Below are positions 47,025-56,941 of a stretch of 64,000 nt of DNA, one piece after another. The notes under the pieces are model-generated. The model saw only the letters and a program-made list of their open reading frames with translations. It was not told the DNA's origin and ran no database searches. The translations under genes and the position numbers were made by a program. The stretch is from Dactylellina haptotyla (Eukaryota; Ascomycota; Orbiliomycetes; Orbiliales; Orbiliaceae). The number at the start of each line of letters is the position of its first letter. The first letter of the stretch is position 1. The stretch lies in NCBI GenBank assembly GCA_031310005.1, contig CM062384.1, positions 2,790,001 through 2,854,000 on the forward strand, in the 5' to 3' direction.

Positions 47025-48446
47025 ATGAGTTCTCCTCCATCTCATACTTTTTCGCCCTTGGACAAGGGTGCCACTTCGCAGTATTGCAGCCCGTATTATT
47101 CCATCCCACCACCATTAACCGATCCCGATTCCGATCTCACACCTACAGTCTCTCATCCATTAACTTCGTACGGCGACACCTGCGATTTAATCGTCGCTTT
47201 ACGAAACACAAATCACGAAGCACAATATTTAGTATCATCAGCAATTTTGCAAATTGTTTCGCCGGTCTGGAAAAGATTTATAAACCCAAATGGGTTCGCT
47301 GACCTGAGAACGGCAGAGGTCAACGGTGTTCGATACCCTGCCCTGGACCTGCACGACGATGATTTCGAATGCTTGAAATTCTTGTTCGATATCGTGCATT
47401 TTAGACCTTCCCAAGTCCCCAACCACCTCACGTACTACCAATTACGAAATATGGCTATCATCTGCGATAAATACAACTGCTGGCCCGCATTAAGCCCTTG
47501 GAAGGATTTATGGCTCAATGCTTTGGTTCCAGATGCGCGACTTGCAGGATACGAGGACTGGCTCTTTATTTTTACGACGTGCTGTTTTACACATAGTGAG
47601 ATCAGCGCCTTAAAATTGGCACTATTGGTCGAATCTGGCTCTCTGAGTGTTTGCGGGTCATACTTTTTCCGATACGATGCTACTGGTAATCACGTCGTCA
47701 ACTGCAAATTGATTCCTCAGTCAACTATAGGTATGCATCTTTACGACCATCAAAGACTTCCACTGTTGGGACTAGTTAAATGACCGAATTCTACTTAGAT
47801 TGGATAATGTTCAAGCGAAATGATGCAATTGGATATGCTGTAGCACTCCTAGAAAGCTTCGTCGCGCTAGTTAGTGACCACGAAGAGACATATTATTGCG
47901 ACGAAACTACATGTCGAAACTTAGCTCGAGGGTCACTTTGTCATTCGCTAAAAAAACAAGGTTTATGGCCACTAGTCCGTGCGGGATATTCTGAACCAGT
48001 GAAATGGCATACCTCTCTGGCCCAACTAGTCAAGTGTATTGAAGGCTTGACTATGACGACGGTTATTAGTAAATCCCCAACAAAATCATCTCCTTTCAAA
48101 ATAATTGTCCCAAATGCCATGAATCCCTGGATTGTCGCGAGCACCTCCAAATACCGTGTTCACTACGATCCATTTCCGTCTAGCCATTCAGAAATCGTCA
48201 AATTGTTCAAACCAAGCCGTTTGGCTCAATCTCATATCTACGTGACTTACGAAGGGCCCTGGTTACCGAGGTGTCTTTTACGAAGGTGCGTTATCATTTG
48301 TAATTCGTGCTCAAACCCCGACTAACGAAGCCCCTTTAGAAGGCTTCGACATTTGTAAGTTGGCATACGAACTCGGAGATTTAATCATTAATGTGAATCA
48401 GATTCTTCTGAATCCTGGTAGCGCAGCAATGTTTACACCAACTTGA
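47025..48446 (+). pseudogene. BTB/POZ domain protein 2 with one frameshift
   Basis: Paralogue of the gene at 42551-43990. Exons: 47025-47730, then 47799 onward, with a 68-nt intron at the same position as in the paralogue. The BTB core is intact: CDLIVALRNTNHEAQYLVSS, ALDLHDDDFECLKFLFDIVH, LTYYQLRNMAIICDKYNCWP. The shared C-terminal block is present (CDETTCRNLARGSLCHSLKK). At 48260 the frame slips by one base (GGGCCC-T-GGTTAC). The new frame stays open for 61 further codons (GYRGVFYEGALSFVIRAQTP, KLAYELGDLIINVNQIL) to a TGA at 48444-48446. Without correction the protein stops 22 codons later at 48325. One base error, or a young pseudogene. Confidence 0.75.
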
Positions 48447-49604
48447 CTATTTGCGCCACCCAAGATTCCTCCAGTCTTTTGTAATGCTTAAATACACTTG
48501 TATCCTTGCCAGAAACAAACAAATGCAAATTATCCTTATATTGTCCCCTCGTATGTGATCCACAAACGGCAGCCATAACGCTGATATTTCCTTCATCTTC
48601 TTCGCTCACAGCCTTCTTCCCACCCCATGTCGGCCGCAAGGACCAACTGACACTCATTATCCTCCTAGACCTACGATAAATCTTACCATCGGTTTCCTGC
48701 CAAAAGATAAAAATTGCTGGAACAACAGCACCTTCACTACCCAAGCAAGCTGAAAACACCGCTGCATTATCAGAGAAAGGCAATTTTTGCCGCAGAGTGC
48801 TAAACCGCCAATTCCCTGTATCCAATTTAAGCGAGCGTAGATCTTCGTCTTCCGTTTGAATGAAAGCGCGGGGCCTAGGCGCCATTGTTTCTAAAAATGC
48901 CAAGTTGATAAATTGTAGTCTCGAGCCCTTGCGAGGATATATTCCTTCTTCAAAGGAATCCCCTTTCGTCCACTCTCCACTAAATGGCCGGTCTTGAATG
49001 GATCCTGTAGAGTTCCATGCGTGCTCTTGAATATTGCCCTCCGGGTCGATGTAATACAGTCGGCGGTCCGAGCTTCATGCAAATCAAAAGATGGAATAAT
49101 AAAATTAGGCCTGATGAGTTGAAATCAAACTGTTAATAATGATGAATAATATGACCTACCAATAATCGGTTTCCGCAGACAAAACCCGTATAACACTAAG
49201 ATCTGAGTCTGGACTAACTTGAATCTCGCCACATAGTGGTCCAGGAATAAGTGGTTGCCCATCGTTTTTGTGGAACTCTTGGATCAAATTGGAATTATCG
49301 ACATAATAGAGGTGGATATGCCGATCCAGCCACATTGTGGCCGCGAGCGCTGCTCTGCTTGTCCTCCCACTACCTGGCGGAAGGATTTCTTTAAAAATCC
49401 AATTATCGTCTTCTTTTGTCCATGTGCCCTCGATGATAGAGCCATCCGGTTGTTGGATATAAAGTTTCTATCCATTCCGAGATATTTCATATTAGAAACG
49501 GTAAATTTAAATCTCCATTAGGACGCAGGTATACATATGCTGCATACAATCCAATTTCTATCTTTAGAAATGACTGGAGCGAATGCCCTGTTTCTCTCCG
49601 ACAT
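48433..49604 (-). CDS. Fucose-specific lectin-like beta-propeller (AAL-like)
   Basis: A fungal fucose-lectin-type protein of the Aleuria aurantia lectin fold. Exons: 49604-49548, 49467-49160 and 49072-48433, with introns of 80 and 87 nt; phases close to about 334 residues, slightly above the usual 310-320. The repeated blade pattern L/I-Y-(x)-Q/D-x-D/E-G-x-I is visible: KLYIQQPDGSIIEGTW, HLYYVDNSNLIQEFH, RLYYIDPEGNIQEHAW, LHLFVSGKDT. There is no signal peptide, as in most members. The tip and last blades are degenerate relative to a canonical six-blade count, so the number of sugar sites is unsure. Its stop overlaps the convergent BTB gene by 14 bases, and it is divergent to the SET/MYND gene with 369 bases between starts. 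Confidence 0.82.
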
Positions 49605-49973
49605 ATTTGTAGACTTTGATAAACCTGATACACTAGTCTCTGGCGGTGAATATAACTATGAAATCGACTGCAATATAATATTGCTTTAGAAAGCCATGAG
49701 GACCTGGGTTCAGAGTAATTTCCAGAAACAAGGCTGCCGCAGGCTGCATCCGCGCGAATGTGATTCAGCTGAGCAGCTAAGGCTCTGCAACACATTGATC
49801 CTGTAATGGATCGCAGTGTTTGCTTGATTATAATTTCCCTTTTCGGCAAGTCCACGACCTGCAACATCAAACACAACTTCCCGGAAAAATTGACAAGGTC
49901 GAGGCGAGTTTGAGCGTCGCAAACCCCCCAAGAAACTCTTTTCGTCACAAATTGATCAAGCCGATAATTCAAA
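49605..49973. promoter_or_regulatory. Divergent promoter region, lectin / SET gene
   Basis: A 369-bp region between divergent start codons must hold both promoters. I see no unambiguous TATA box or factor site. Confidence 0.4.
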
Positions 49974-51662
49974 ATGCTCCCCGAAAAGCGAGTCGCACGT
50001 CTTGTCCAAGATTCTGATGGCGTGCTCTCCACAGACCCTCTACAATCGCGCAACCTTCTCACCAAGGCGCTAGTCATATCTCCTTACGACCCGGATCTGT
50101 GGCAGAAACGAGCAGTAGCCCATATCAAGCTCGGATACCCAGATTTAGCTATTGGAGATGCATATCGAGCATTGCTATTGGTCCAGGAGCTGTTAGAAGC
50201 ACATGAGGAGTCTGAGTTTGGATTTGCTGGATTAGTGGCGTGGAGAGGGAGACGACAACAGCCGACGAATACATATGCCACTTCAGATGATACAGTTTCA
50301 TCAAATGACGGGCATGACGAAGCTGAGGAAGAGACAGAATTGGATGCCGATTCAATCCCGGAAATATCAGAGAATGAAGATAAGGAACTTAAGGATACGG
50401 ATATCGCGGCAAGGAGGCTGATATGCTCCTCTTTACTGGAACTTGGATGTCTATTGGATGGATTAGAACAAGCGGATGCTGCACTAAAGGTATATCCAGA
50501 GGACGAAGAATTGAAGAGAATAAAGGGGGAAGCAGATGCAAAAGTATCAGCTGGGCGCGAGAAAGATTTATCGGATTATCAACTACGGGAAGGCCAGGTC
50601 GCAAGAGTCATCTATCCGTGGAACGAGTTCGAACCTAACAGAACGGCGCCAGAAACGGTTGAACGCATGAATGAATTCGTCAATGTATCTTCCTCCGGAA
50701 ACCTAGAAGTCAAAGTAACAGAGCTTCCAATGCTTGTACCCGATCCTGAAGATGAGAAGAAAGTTATCACCAAAAAATCAATACAGCTCGGAGTATACGC
50801 TGTCAAGGACCTTCCAGCGGATACCCAAGTCTTTAGCGAACGAAGTATCCTCACAGTCAACAATCGTCTCTTCGATCCGCTATGCGACTGTTGTAACGGG
50901 CCATTAGATCCACTTAACACACTCTCATGTCCGGACTGTGACGAGGTAATGTTCTGCTCGGACCAATGCAAAGACGAAGCGCTGGAGAAGTACCACCCAA
51001 CCCTCTGCGGCATCGGCATCGACTTCCTCTTCAAATCAGCACATAGCAACCACGAAGTAGCAAATGATGCATCCGCCACCGCGTCAACGAGTAACCCCAC
51101 CAAAGCACTATACAGTCTTCTTCTCCTCCGCACCCTAGCAATGGCGCTAACGCAGGATGTTAATCCTCTTGAAATCCTTCCCGTGAAATACCTCTACGGG
51201 TCTTCACCCCCACCTCCACCGCCAGAAAAACCACCAACTTTGCCGTTTACATTCTCGGATAATATATTATCCGTATTCCATATTCTTACCCGCCTAGAAG
51301 TCGACCCGTTCAAAGTTTCACTACATACGTTCGACATCTGGCATACTCTTACCATCCACTCTAAAATTTTAGGTACCGCCTCCGCAAGACACAATCCGAC
51401 AAGCGGACAACCTGAAGTCGCCGCACTACATCTCTGCTATAGCATTGTAAATCACGATTGTGAGCCATGTTTAATGTGGGAATGCAAGAGTGAGATGCAA
51501 TTCAGGACGTTGCGAGAGGTGAAGAAAGGTGAAGAAGTAAGGGATTGTTATACAGATCCCAGGATCGAAAGTTGGAAGAAGAGAAGAGAGTGGCTGATTG
51601 GCAGTCTAGGGGGTGGGTGTAGATGCGGACGATGCATAAGGGAGAGTCAAGCAGACCCGTGA
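49974..51662 (+). CDS. TPR-SET/MYND-like protein
   Basis: Single exon, about 562 residues, a SMYD-like SET protein. N-terminal TPR helices (RNLLTKALVISPYDPDLWQK, AVAHIKLGYPDLAIGDAYRA) are broken by an acidic low-complexity stretch (about 105-145). The SET start is IQLGVYAVKDLPADTQVFSE (about 265). A MYND-like zinc region follows at about 304-348, with CDCC, CPDC, MFCSDQCK and HPTLCG. The SET core has NHDCEPC at about 493 and a post-SET CRCGRC near the end. Probable lysine methyltransferase; note that the second zinc-type cluster and the SET knot are complete. It is not a close copy of the TPR-SET pair at 4-10 kb, which lacks the MYND cysteines. Confidence 0.88.
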   Translation: MLPEKRVARLVQDSDGVLSTDPLQSRNLLTKALVISPYDPDLWQKRAVAHIKLGYPDLAIGDAYRALLLVQELLEAHEESEFGFAGLVAWRGRRQQPTNTYATSDDTVSSNDGHDEAEEETELDADSIPEISENEDKELKDTDIAARRLICSSLLELGCLLDGLEQADAALKVYPEDEELKRIKGEADAKVSAGREKDLSDYQLREGQVARVIYPWNEFEPNRTAPETVERMNEFVNVSSSGNLEVKVTELPMLVPDPEDEKKVITKKSIQLGVYAVKDLPADTQVFSERSILTVNNRLFDPLCDCCNGPLDPLNTLSCPDCDEVMFCSDQCKDEALEKYHPTLCGIGIDFLFKSAHSNHEVANDASATASTSNPTKALYSLLLLRTLAMALTQDVNPLEILPVKYLYGSSPPPPPPEKPPTLPFTFSDNILSVFHILTRLEVDPFKVSLHTFDIWHTLTIHSKILGTASARHNPTSGQPEVAALHLCYSIVNHDCEPCLMWECKSEMQFRTLREVKKGEEVRDCYTDPRIESWKKRREWLIGSLGGGCRCGRCIRESQADP

Positions 51663-51842
51663 TTCGATAGATTATAGAGCAGCTGTTCATCTTCATTATA
51701 TACCCAGTTTGTTGCCGATTTGAAGAAATGTATGGATTATGTATAAAAGCGGAAACGCCTGACGTGCTTTTATTCCTATCTAAATATTATACATAGCTTC
51801 AAGCCATCACTATCATACAACACAGCTGCCTCTTATCTAAGT

Positions 51843-54800
51843 TTAGGCGATGGTATTAAAGGTCCTCTTCTTCCTTCCCTTCCTCTCTTCTTCCTCCGCC
51901 TTCTCATACTCGTCGATATCTAAGAAACCACTTCGTCCCTTTTCTGCAGCCTTTTGCTTGATATACCGCACACCCGCCAAGTTGAAGCCCATTTCATCTT
52001 TTTGTCTCCTCAACCCATCCTTCAACGCTCCTCTAACGCCCTCGAGTAACAACCGCATCCCTTTAGACGCCACAATGCTCTCATGATGTGTCTTCAACAA
52101 GAAGAATATAATCCTACAAGTCAACGGCATATTCCATTCATTCTTAGCCCAGATCTCCAGAATTCTGAACATATCAATAACCTTATTGAACGGCAGGATC
52201 AACAAGGCGTCTTGTAAATGGCTTGGCTTAATCTTGCTGACAGTGTCGAAAACGTGTTGTTCAGCAGATATGTCACCGAACGCGCGGAAGATGATATTCC
52301 GCTCTGGTTTCGGTATACTGGCATTTGGTTTCGCAGCTCTCAAAGCTTCGTATTCGGCTATAGCATCGAGATCTGCGATAGCCAGGTCTAGTGCCTCGAT
52401 AATCTGCTCGCCGTCCATGAGGGTTTCCATAGTTTGTTTACCAGCGCGGGATGATTCAGGTCCATTTTCGTCGCCGTTTATGTGGGTCTCCTCCAACGAT
52501 TGGGTGAGATTGCTCTCATAGAGTTCTTCTAATTCTTTCTCACGCTCTTCTTCTAGGAAGATCTGTAAAGACAACATTAGTAAATCTCCAGAGATTCATG
52601 AATAAAATAGGGTGCGAACCTGATCATCTGTTTCTTCCCATATCCTGATACTCTTATCGTGTCCTGCGCTAACAACGAGCTGCTCCCCTCGGCCCTTGCT
52701 CACCGCCAATGCCCAGACTTCACCAAAATGACCCTCCATCTTCATGATGTTCTCAAACTTGTCACCATCCCAGTACTTTAACATGCGATCTTTGCTGGCG
52801 GAGAAGAAATTGTGACCAGTCTTCTCGAACCCTACAGACATCACACTGTCTGTGTGGGCAAAGAAAGATTTGTGGCAGTCGCCAAAGTCAAGACCCCAGA
52901 GTCTCACGTTCTTATCTGCAGAAGATGTCACGATAAGCTTGGAGTCCGAGGATATATCCATAGACAATACGGGGAGTTTGTGGCCGTAGAGATTGTGAAG
53001 TAGCTTTAACGAGTCGGTGAAGAATACTTTGACAGTGTTGTCGAGTAACGCAACAGCGAGAAGTTGACCGTTAGGTGTAAACCGGATGGAGAGAATATCG
53101 TCGTTAACCTTCAGCGTTCGTGTATGGCCCAATCGAAGCTTAGGGGTTTTCCTAGTAGTTCCCAATACCTCCTCTTGAACGATTTCAAAAGTCCAAAATT
53201 TTACAGACTTATCTGCACTACCAGATATTACGCTTCGTCCATCAGGGTGAACCTGTAACGACCAAATCTCCTTCTCGTGTGCTTGAACGGTTTCGATCAT
53301 AACTGCCGATGCAATGTCAAACAGCTCGAGCTCTCCAGACTTGTTGCCAACGACCACGATTTTGTCACCAGGCAGGAAGGCGCAGCATAATGCGTATCCG
53401 CACTCAAATGTTCGCACGCATGTGCCTGTTCGAACATTCCAGATTTTTAGAGAGCCGCTTGATGCTGAAGCTAGCAGTGAGTCGTTCGAGCTTAGAGCTA
53501 GCGCTCGGACATCGGTGCGATGGCCTGGAAGTTCTACCGAATAGAGTTTGCTGTATTCAGAGATAGCCGCTTCTTTAGATGTCGCGTCTTTGTTCTTCTC
53601 CCTCGAAACCGGGATATCATAAAGCTCCAGGAGGTTATTCGTGCAGGATACCATCAGTTGCATCGACTTTGACGATTTACCTGTGTGCGCCCAGTGCACA
53701 GACCTCGCTTTCCCAGGAGTTCTCAACAGAGTATGCTGGACGAAGACCTCGGATACATCCAACTTGACATCCTGCTCATCCATTTCCACATCCTCCGTGT
53801 TGTCTTCCTTGCCCTTTACCCTCTTTCTCTTTCGCTTCCTGCTTATTACTTTCTGTATTTCTTTCTCGTTGCGCACTTTGAATATTTCGACGGATTTATC
53901 CGAACCGTTGACTGCAAAAAACCTGCCATTCGGGTGCCAGGAAATTGAATACGGTCGTTCCCTGTTGCTCCTGTGTATAGGACCCTGTTCTCCTATCCTA
54001 GTAACATCGTCTCCTGTGCCAGCCGTCGCGATTCTCCGTCGCTCGATCGTCCAGACTTTCATTTCTCCGTCGTTTCCAGCAGTTATCGCACCTTCCTCAT
54101 CGGCAGTGACACCAAGAGCCCAGCATTCGCCTGTATGCGCAACGTGCGTTTCCACACAGTGCTGACTGGATAGATCCCATAGTTTTATAAGCGTATCCTT
54201 CGATGTACTCAGCAGGTAACCGTGCTCGAACGTCGACTGAGGTACCACATCGTCTGGGAAGTCCTCGGCTTTGAAGTGCAAGAATTCGATCCCCGTAATC
54301 TGGTCCTTATGCCCACGCAGTTTATACAATCCCACTTCAGCAATTAAGTCCCAGACGATAATATCGGTGTCTCGTGAACCGCTGGCCAGACGGGTGCCCG
54401 AGGAGTCGTAGCATAGCGTGGTGACCGCAGATCGGTGTCCATTGAATGTAACGATGATTGTCGCTGTTTTCGAGTCCCAGAGTCGGATGGATCCATCTGC
54501 GTGACTTTATTTAGCATTAGCGCTTGATATTTTGACGTTAATCGAAAAGAAAAAAAAGAACCCAGCATACGCACCCAACGGCAAAGATGTCCTCGTCAGT
54601 TCTGCTTTGTTTGATACATGTAACCTCCGATTTGCACTTCGAATCCCTCCACCGAGCGATGCATTCGCCCTTCTTGACGTCCCACGTTAAAACTTCCTCG
54701 TTCGCAGGTACTATCGCCAGCCCGGCGCTGGTCGTGCGCGAGGTCGATGCACTGACAGCATTGGAATCCGGGGTCCAGACAATATTCGAGGCCGCCGAAG

Positions 54801-54852
54801 TGATTACGCCAAACGACCGCGATTGGGCGAATCGTGCGTAGGATTTGACCAT
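51843..54852 (-). CDS. UTP12: U3 snoRNP-associated WD-repeat protein Utp12/Dip2
   Basis: Component of the small-subunit processome that processes 18S rRNA in the nucleolus, in the UTP-B subcomplex. Exons: 54852-54575, 54504-52620 and 52562-51843, with introns of 70 and 57 nt; phases close to about 960 residues, close to yeast Dip2/Utp12 length. WD40 repeats run through the first two thirds: RLWDSKTATI, LIKLWDLSSQHCVETHVAHT, LKIWNVRTGTCVRTFECGYA, VKFWTFEIV, VRLWGLDF, IRIWEETDDQ. A basic/acidic linker (KRKRKRVKGKEDN) lies between repeats. The C-terminal Utp12 domain (VFDTVSKIKPSHLQDALLIL, CRIIFFLLKTHHESIVASKG) is exon 3. Its start is 271 bp from, and divergent to, that of the ARPC2 gene. Confidence 0.95.
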
Positions 54853-55123
54853 TTTCAGCTGTCGTTTTTAAATCTCGAAAGTTGCTATATAAAAAAGTAC
54901 GAATTTAGTTCTGCGACAAGCGAAGAGCTGGAATTTTTTATTGGCGTCGGAGGCAGCCAAGCGCCGATGCTGACAAGTACGCATATCGCGGCGTAGTCTG
55001 CAGCACCAACGAGGGTGGGGCGCCGTCATCATCCAACAACACCAAAAGCTCCAACAGCTCCAAACAGCTGCGGCCACAGCCAATTGCGAGCTCCATCAGA
55101 ACCCCCCTCGAAGACCAGTCGCG

Positions 55124-56281
55124 ATGTTGCTCCTCGAGTATCACAGTCTCCTGATCCATCAGATCCTTACCGAGAGGTTCAACGGGTACGGCATGTTATT
55201 GCAGTTCAAAATTGTGCTGTCCAGCAGCTAACAAGTCTCACCGCTTACAGCCCCTCACCGGCCCTGATTGACCAAGTTATCCCGGACTTTGACGGCGTCA
55301 TATACCACATTTCCACGCCGGAATCCAAGAGCAAGATCCTGGTCTCGCTGTCCATAAAATGTTACCGCGATCTGTTAAAGTACGGCGCGGAGGAGGTCCT
55401 GCAGCGTGAATACGGAAGCTACATTGTCGAGCCCGAGGCCGGATACGACTTTTCGTTGCAGATAGATCTAGAAAACCTGCCGGCAGACCAAGGTTGGACA
55501 CCGCAATTATATTTCAAGATCTTAATTATATGGCTAGATGGAATGTTGACGAAAATGGGTCTATGATGAAATATAGAACAACGAGACGACCTCATCCGCC
55601 GCGTATCCCTCCTCAAGCGAAATGCCATGGCTGCACCCTTCGAACGGGCCTTCGAAAACCACTACCACCTCTCCTCTGAAGCCTCCAAGTTTACCTCTGA
55701 ATCCGCCCCGTCTTCCTCAGACACCGAAGTCATGGCCATCCACTACCGTGACGAAGAAGCCATCTACATTAAACCCTCGCACGACCGAGTCACCGTTATC
55801 TTCTCCACTGTCTTCCGCGAAGAAACCGACAGAATCTTTGGAAAGGTGTTTTTACAGGAGTTCGTTGATGCCAGACGGCGGGCTATTCAGAATGCGCCGC
55901 AAGTGTTGTACAGAACTGACCCGCCGTTGGAGATCAGAGGATTACCTGGGGTTCAGGACACTGGTGCTGGAGATGTGGGATATGTTACATTCGTCTTGTT
56001 CCCGAGACATCTTAAGCCTGAGAGACGGGATGAGGTTATCAGTCATATCCAGACTTTTAGAGATTACTTCCATTATCACATCAAAGCTGCCAAGGTAAAC
56101 TTCTATTATCTAACCCTAGAAACTCGGTCCATAACTAAATATTACTTAACTACAGGCATACATGCACTCCAGAATGCGGAAGAGGGTCAGTGACTTCCAG
56201 AAATACCTCAACAGAGCCAAGCCGGAGAATGCAGATAAAGAGAGGAAGACAGCCAGCGGTCGGTCGTTTAGACAGACGTAG
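55124..56281 (+). CDS. ARC35: Arp2/3 complex subunit 2 (p34, ARPC2)
   Basis: Scaffold subunit of the Arp2/3 complex that nucleates branched actin filaments. Exons: 55124-55185, 55251-55492, 55577-56094 and 56156-56281, with introns of 61-84 nt; phases close to about 315 residues, the family length. Highly conserved blocks are present: MLLLEYHSLLIHQILTERFN at the start, PDFDGVIYHISTPESKSKIL, EPEAGYDFSLQIDLENLPAD, LLKRNAMAAPFERAF, HYRDEEAIYIKPSHDRVTVI, FSTVFREETDRIFGKVFLQE, SHIQTFRDYFHYHIKAAK and the end ERKTASGRSFR. The short first exon of 20 codons is common in fungi. Confidence 0.97.
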
Positions 56282-56941
56282 ACAGTTTACCCGGCACGAT
56301 ACCTTTTTGCACATTAGCTTCAATTGTATCAATTTATGATAACCCATTCCCATCTTATATTTAAACCGCCTAGGCAGTGTTTTTTAGAGGTTAGGTGGAG
56401 TTTGTATTCAAATGAGTGGTGATATTGTTATTCGATAAGGTAAGCAACTAAAACAATTAAACGAGCCTTAGATCTAGTGCTCCATAGCACCTAACACGCC
56501 ACCTTGTGGCTGTTAAGACTACCCAAAAAGTTGAAAAATAGTTAAAAAAAGGCAGAAAGGACGGAGGTCTTTCCTAATAAACAGCCGTACGCGCTCCAAA
56601 TACCCATTCCTAAATCCGAAGAAGTCCCCAACAACCGGTCTATCGATCTATCCCAAACACTAGTGCACTCCAAAACAGCCATGCCATCGCAAGCTATGCC
56701 TCGCTATAAATTCAACCCGCTCCAAAGAATATAGTAAAGAAAATAATGAAAAAACTAGCATCAATAAAATATGTTTAAAAAAGAACGAAACGAATCGAAA
56801 GTCTATATAAAGCTTTAAACACCCCCCGTACCATCTGCCGTCTCCTTGTAGTTGCTGTATATATGTACGTCTGCATCTCAACAAATATTTATCAATCGTA
56901 TAGCACGAATTCGAAAGATCTAAGGTATCTTTACCTATATG
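56282..56941. other. Intergenic
   Basis: 3' regions of ARPC2 and the next gene, convergent. No gene is seen. Confidence 0.4.

Noticed and set aside
48286-48339. Third intron at the end of BTB2
   Set aside because: The stretch is open and homologous in the shifted frame, and the splice phases would not join correctly.
49487-50077. Minus-strand frame of 196 codons
   Set aside because: It overlaps the lectin start and SET gene start; the lectin exons use another frame with clean splice sites.
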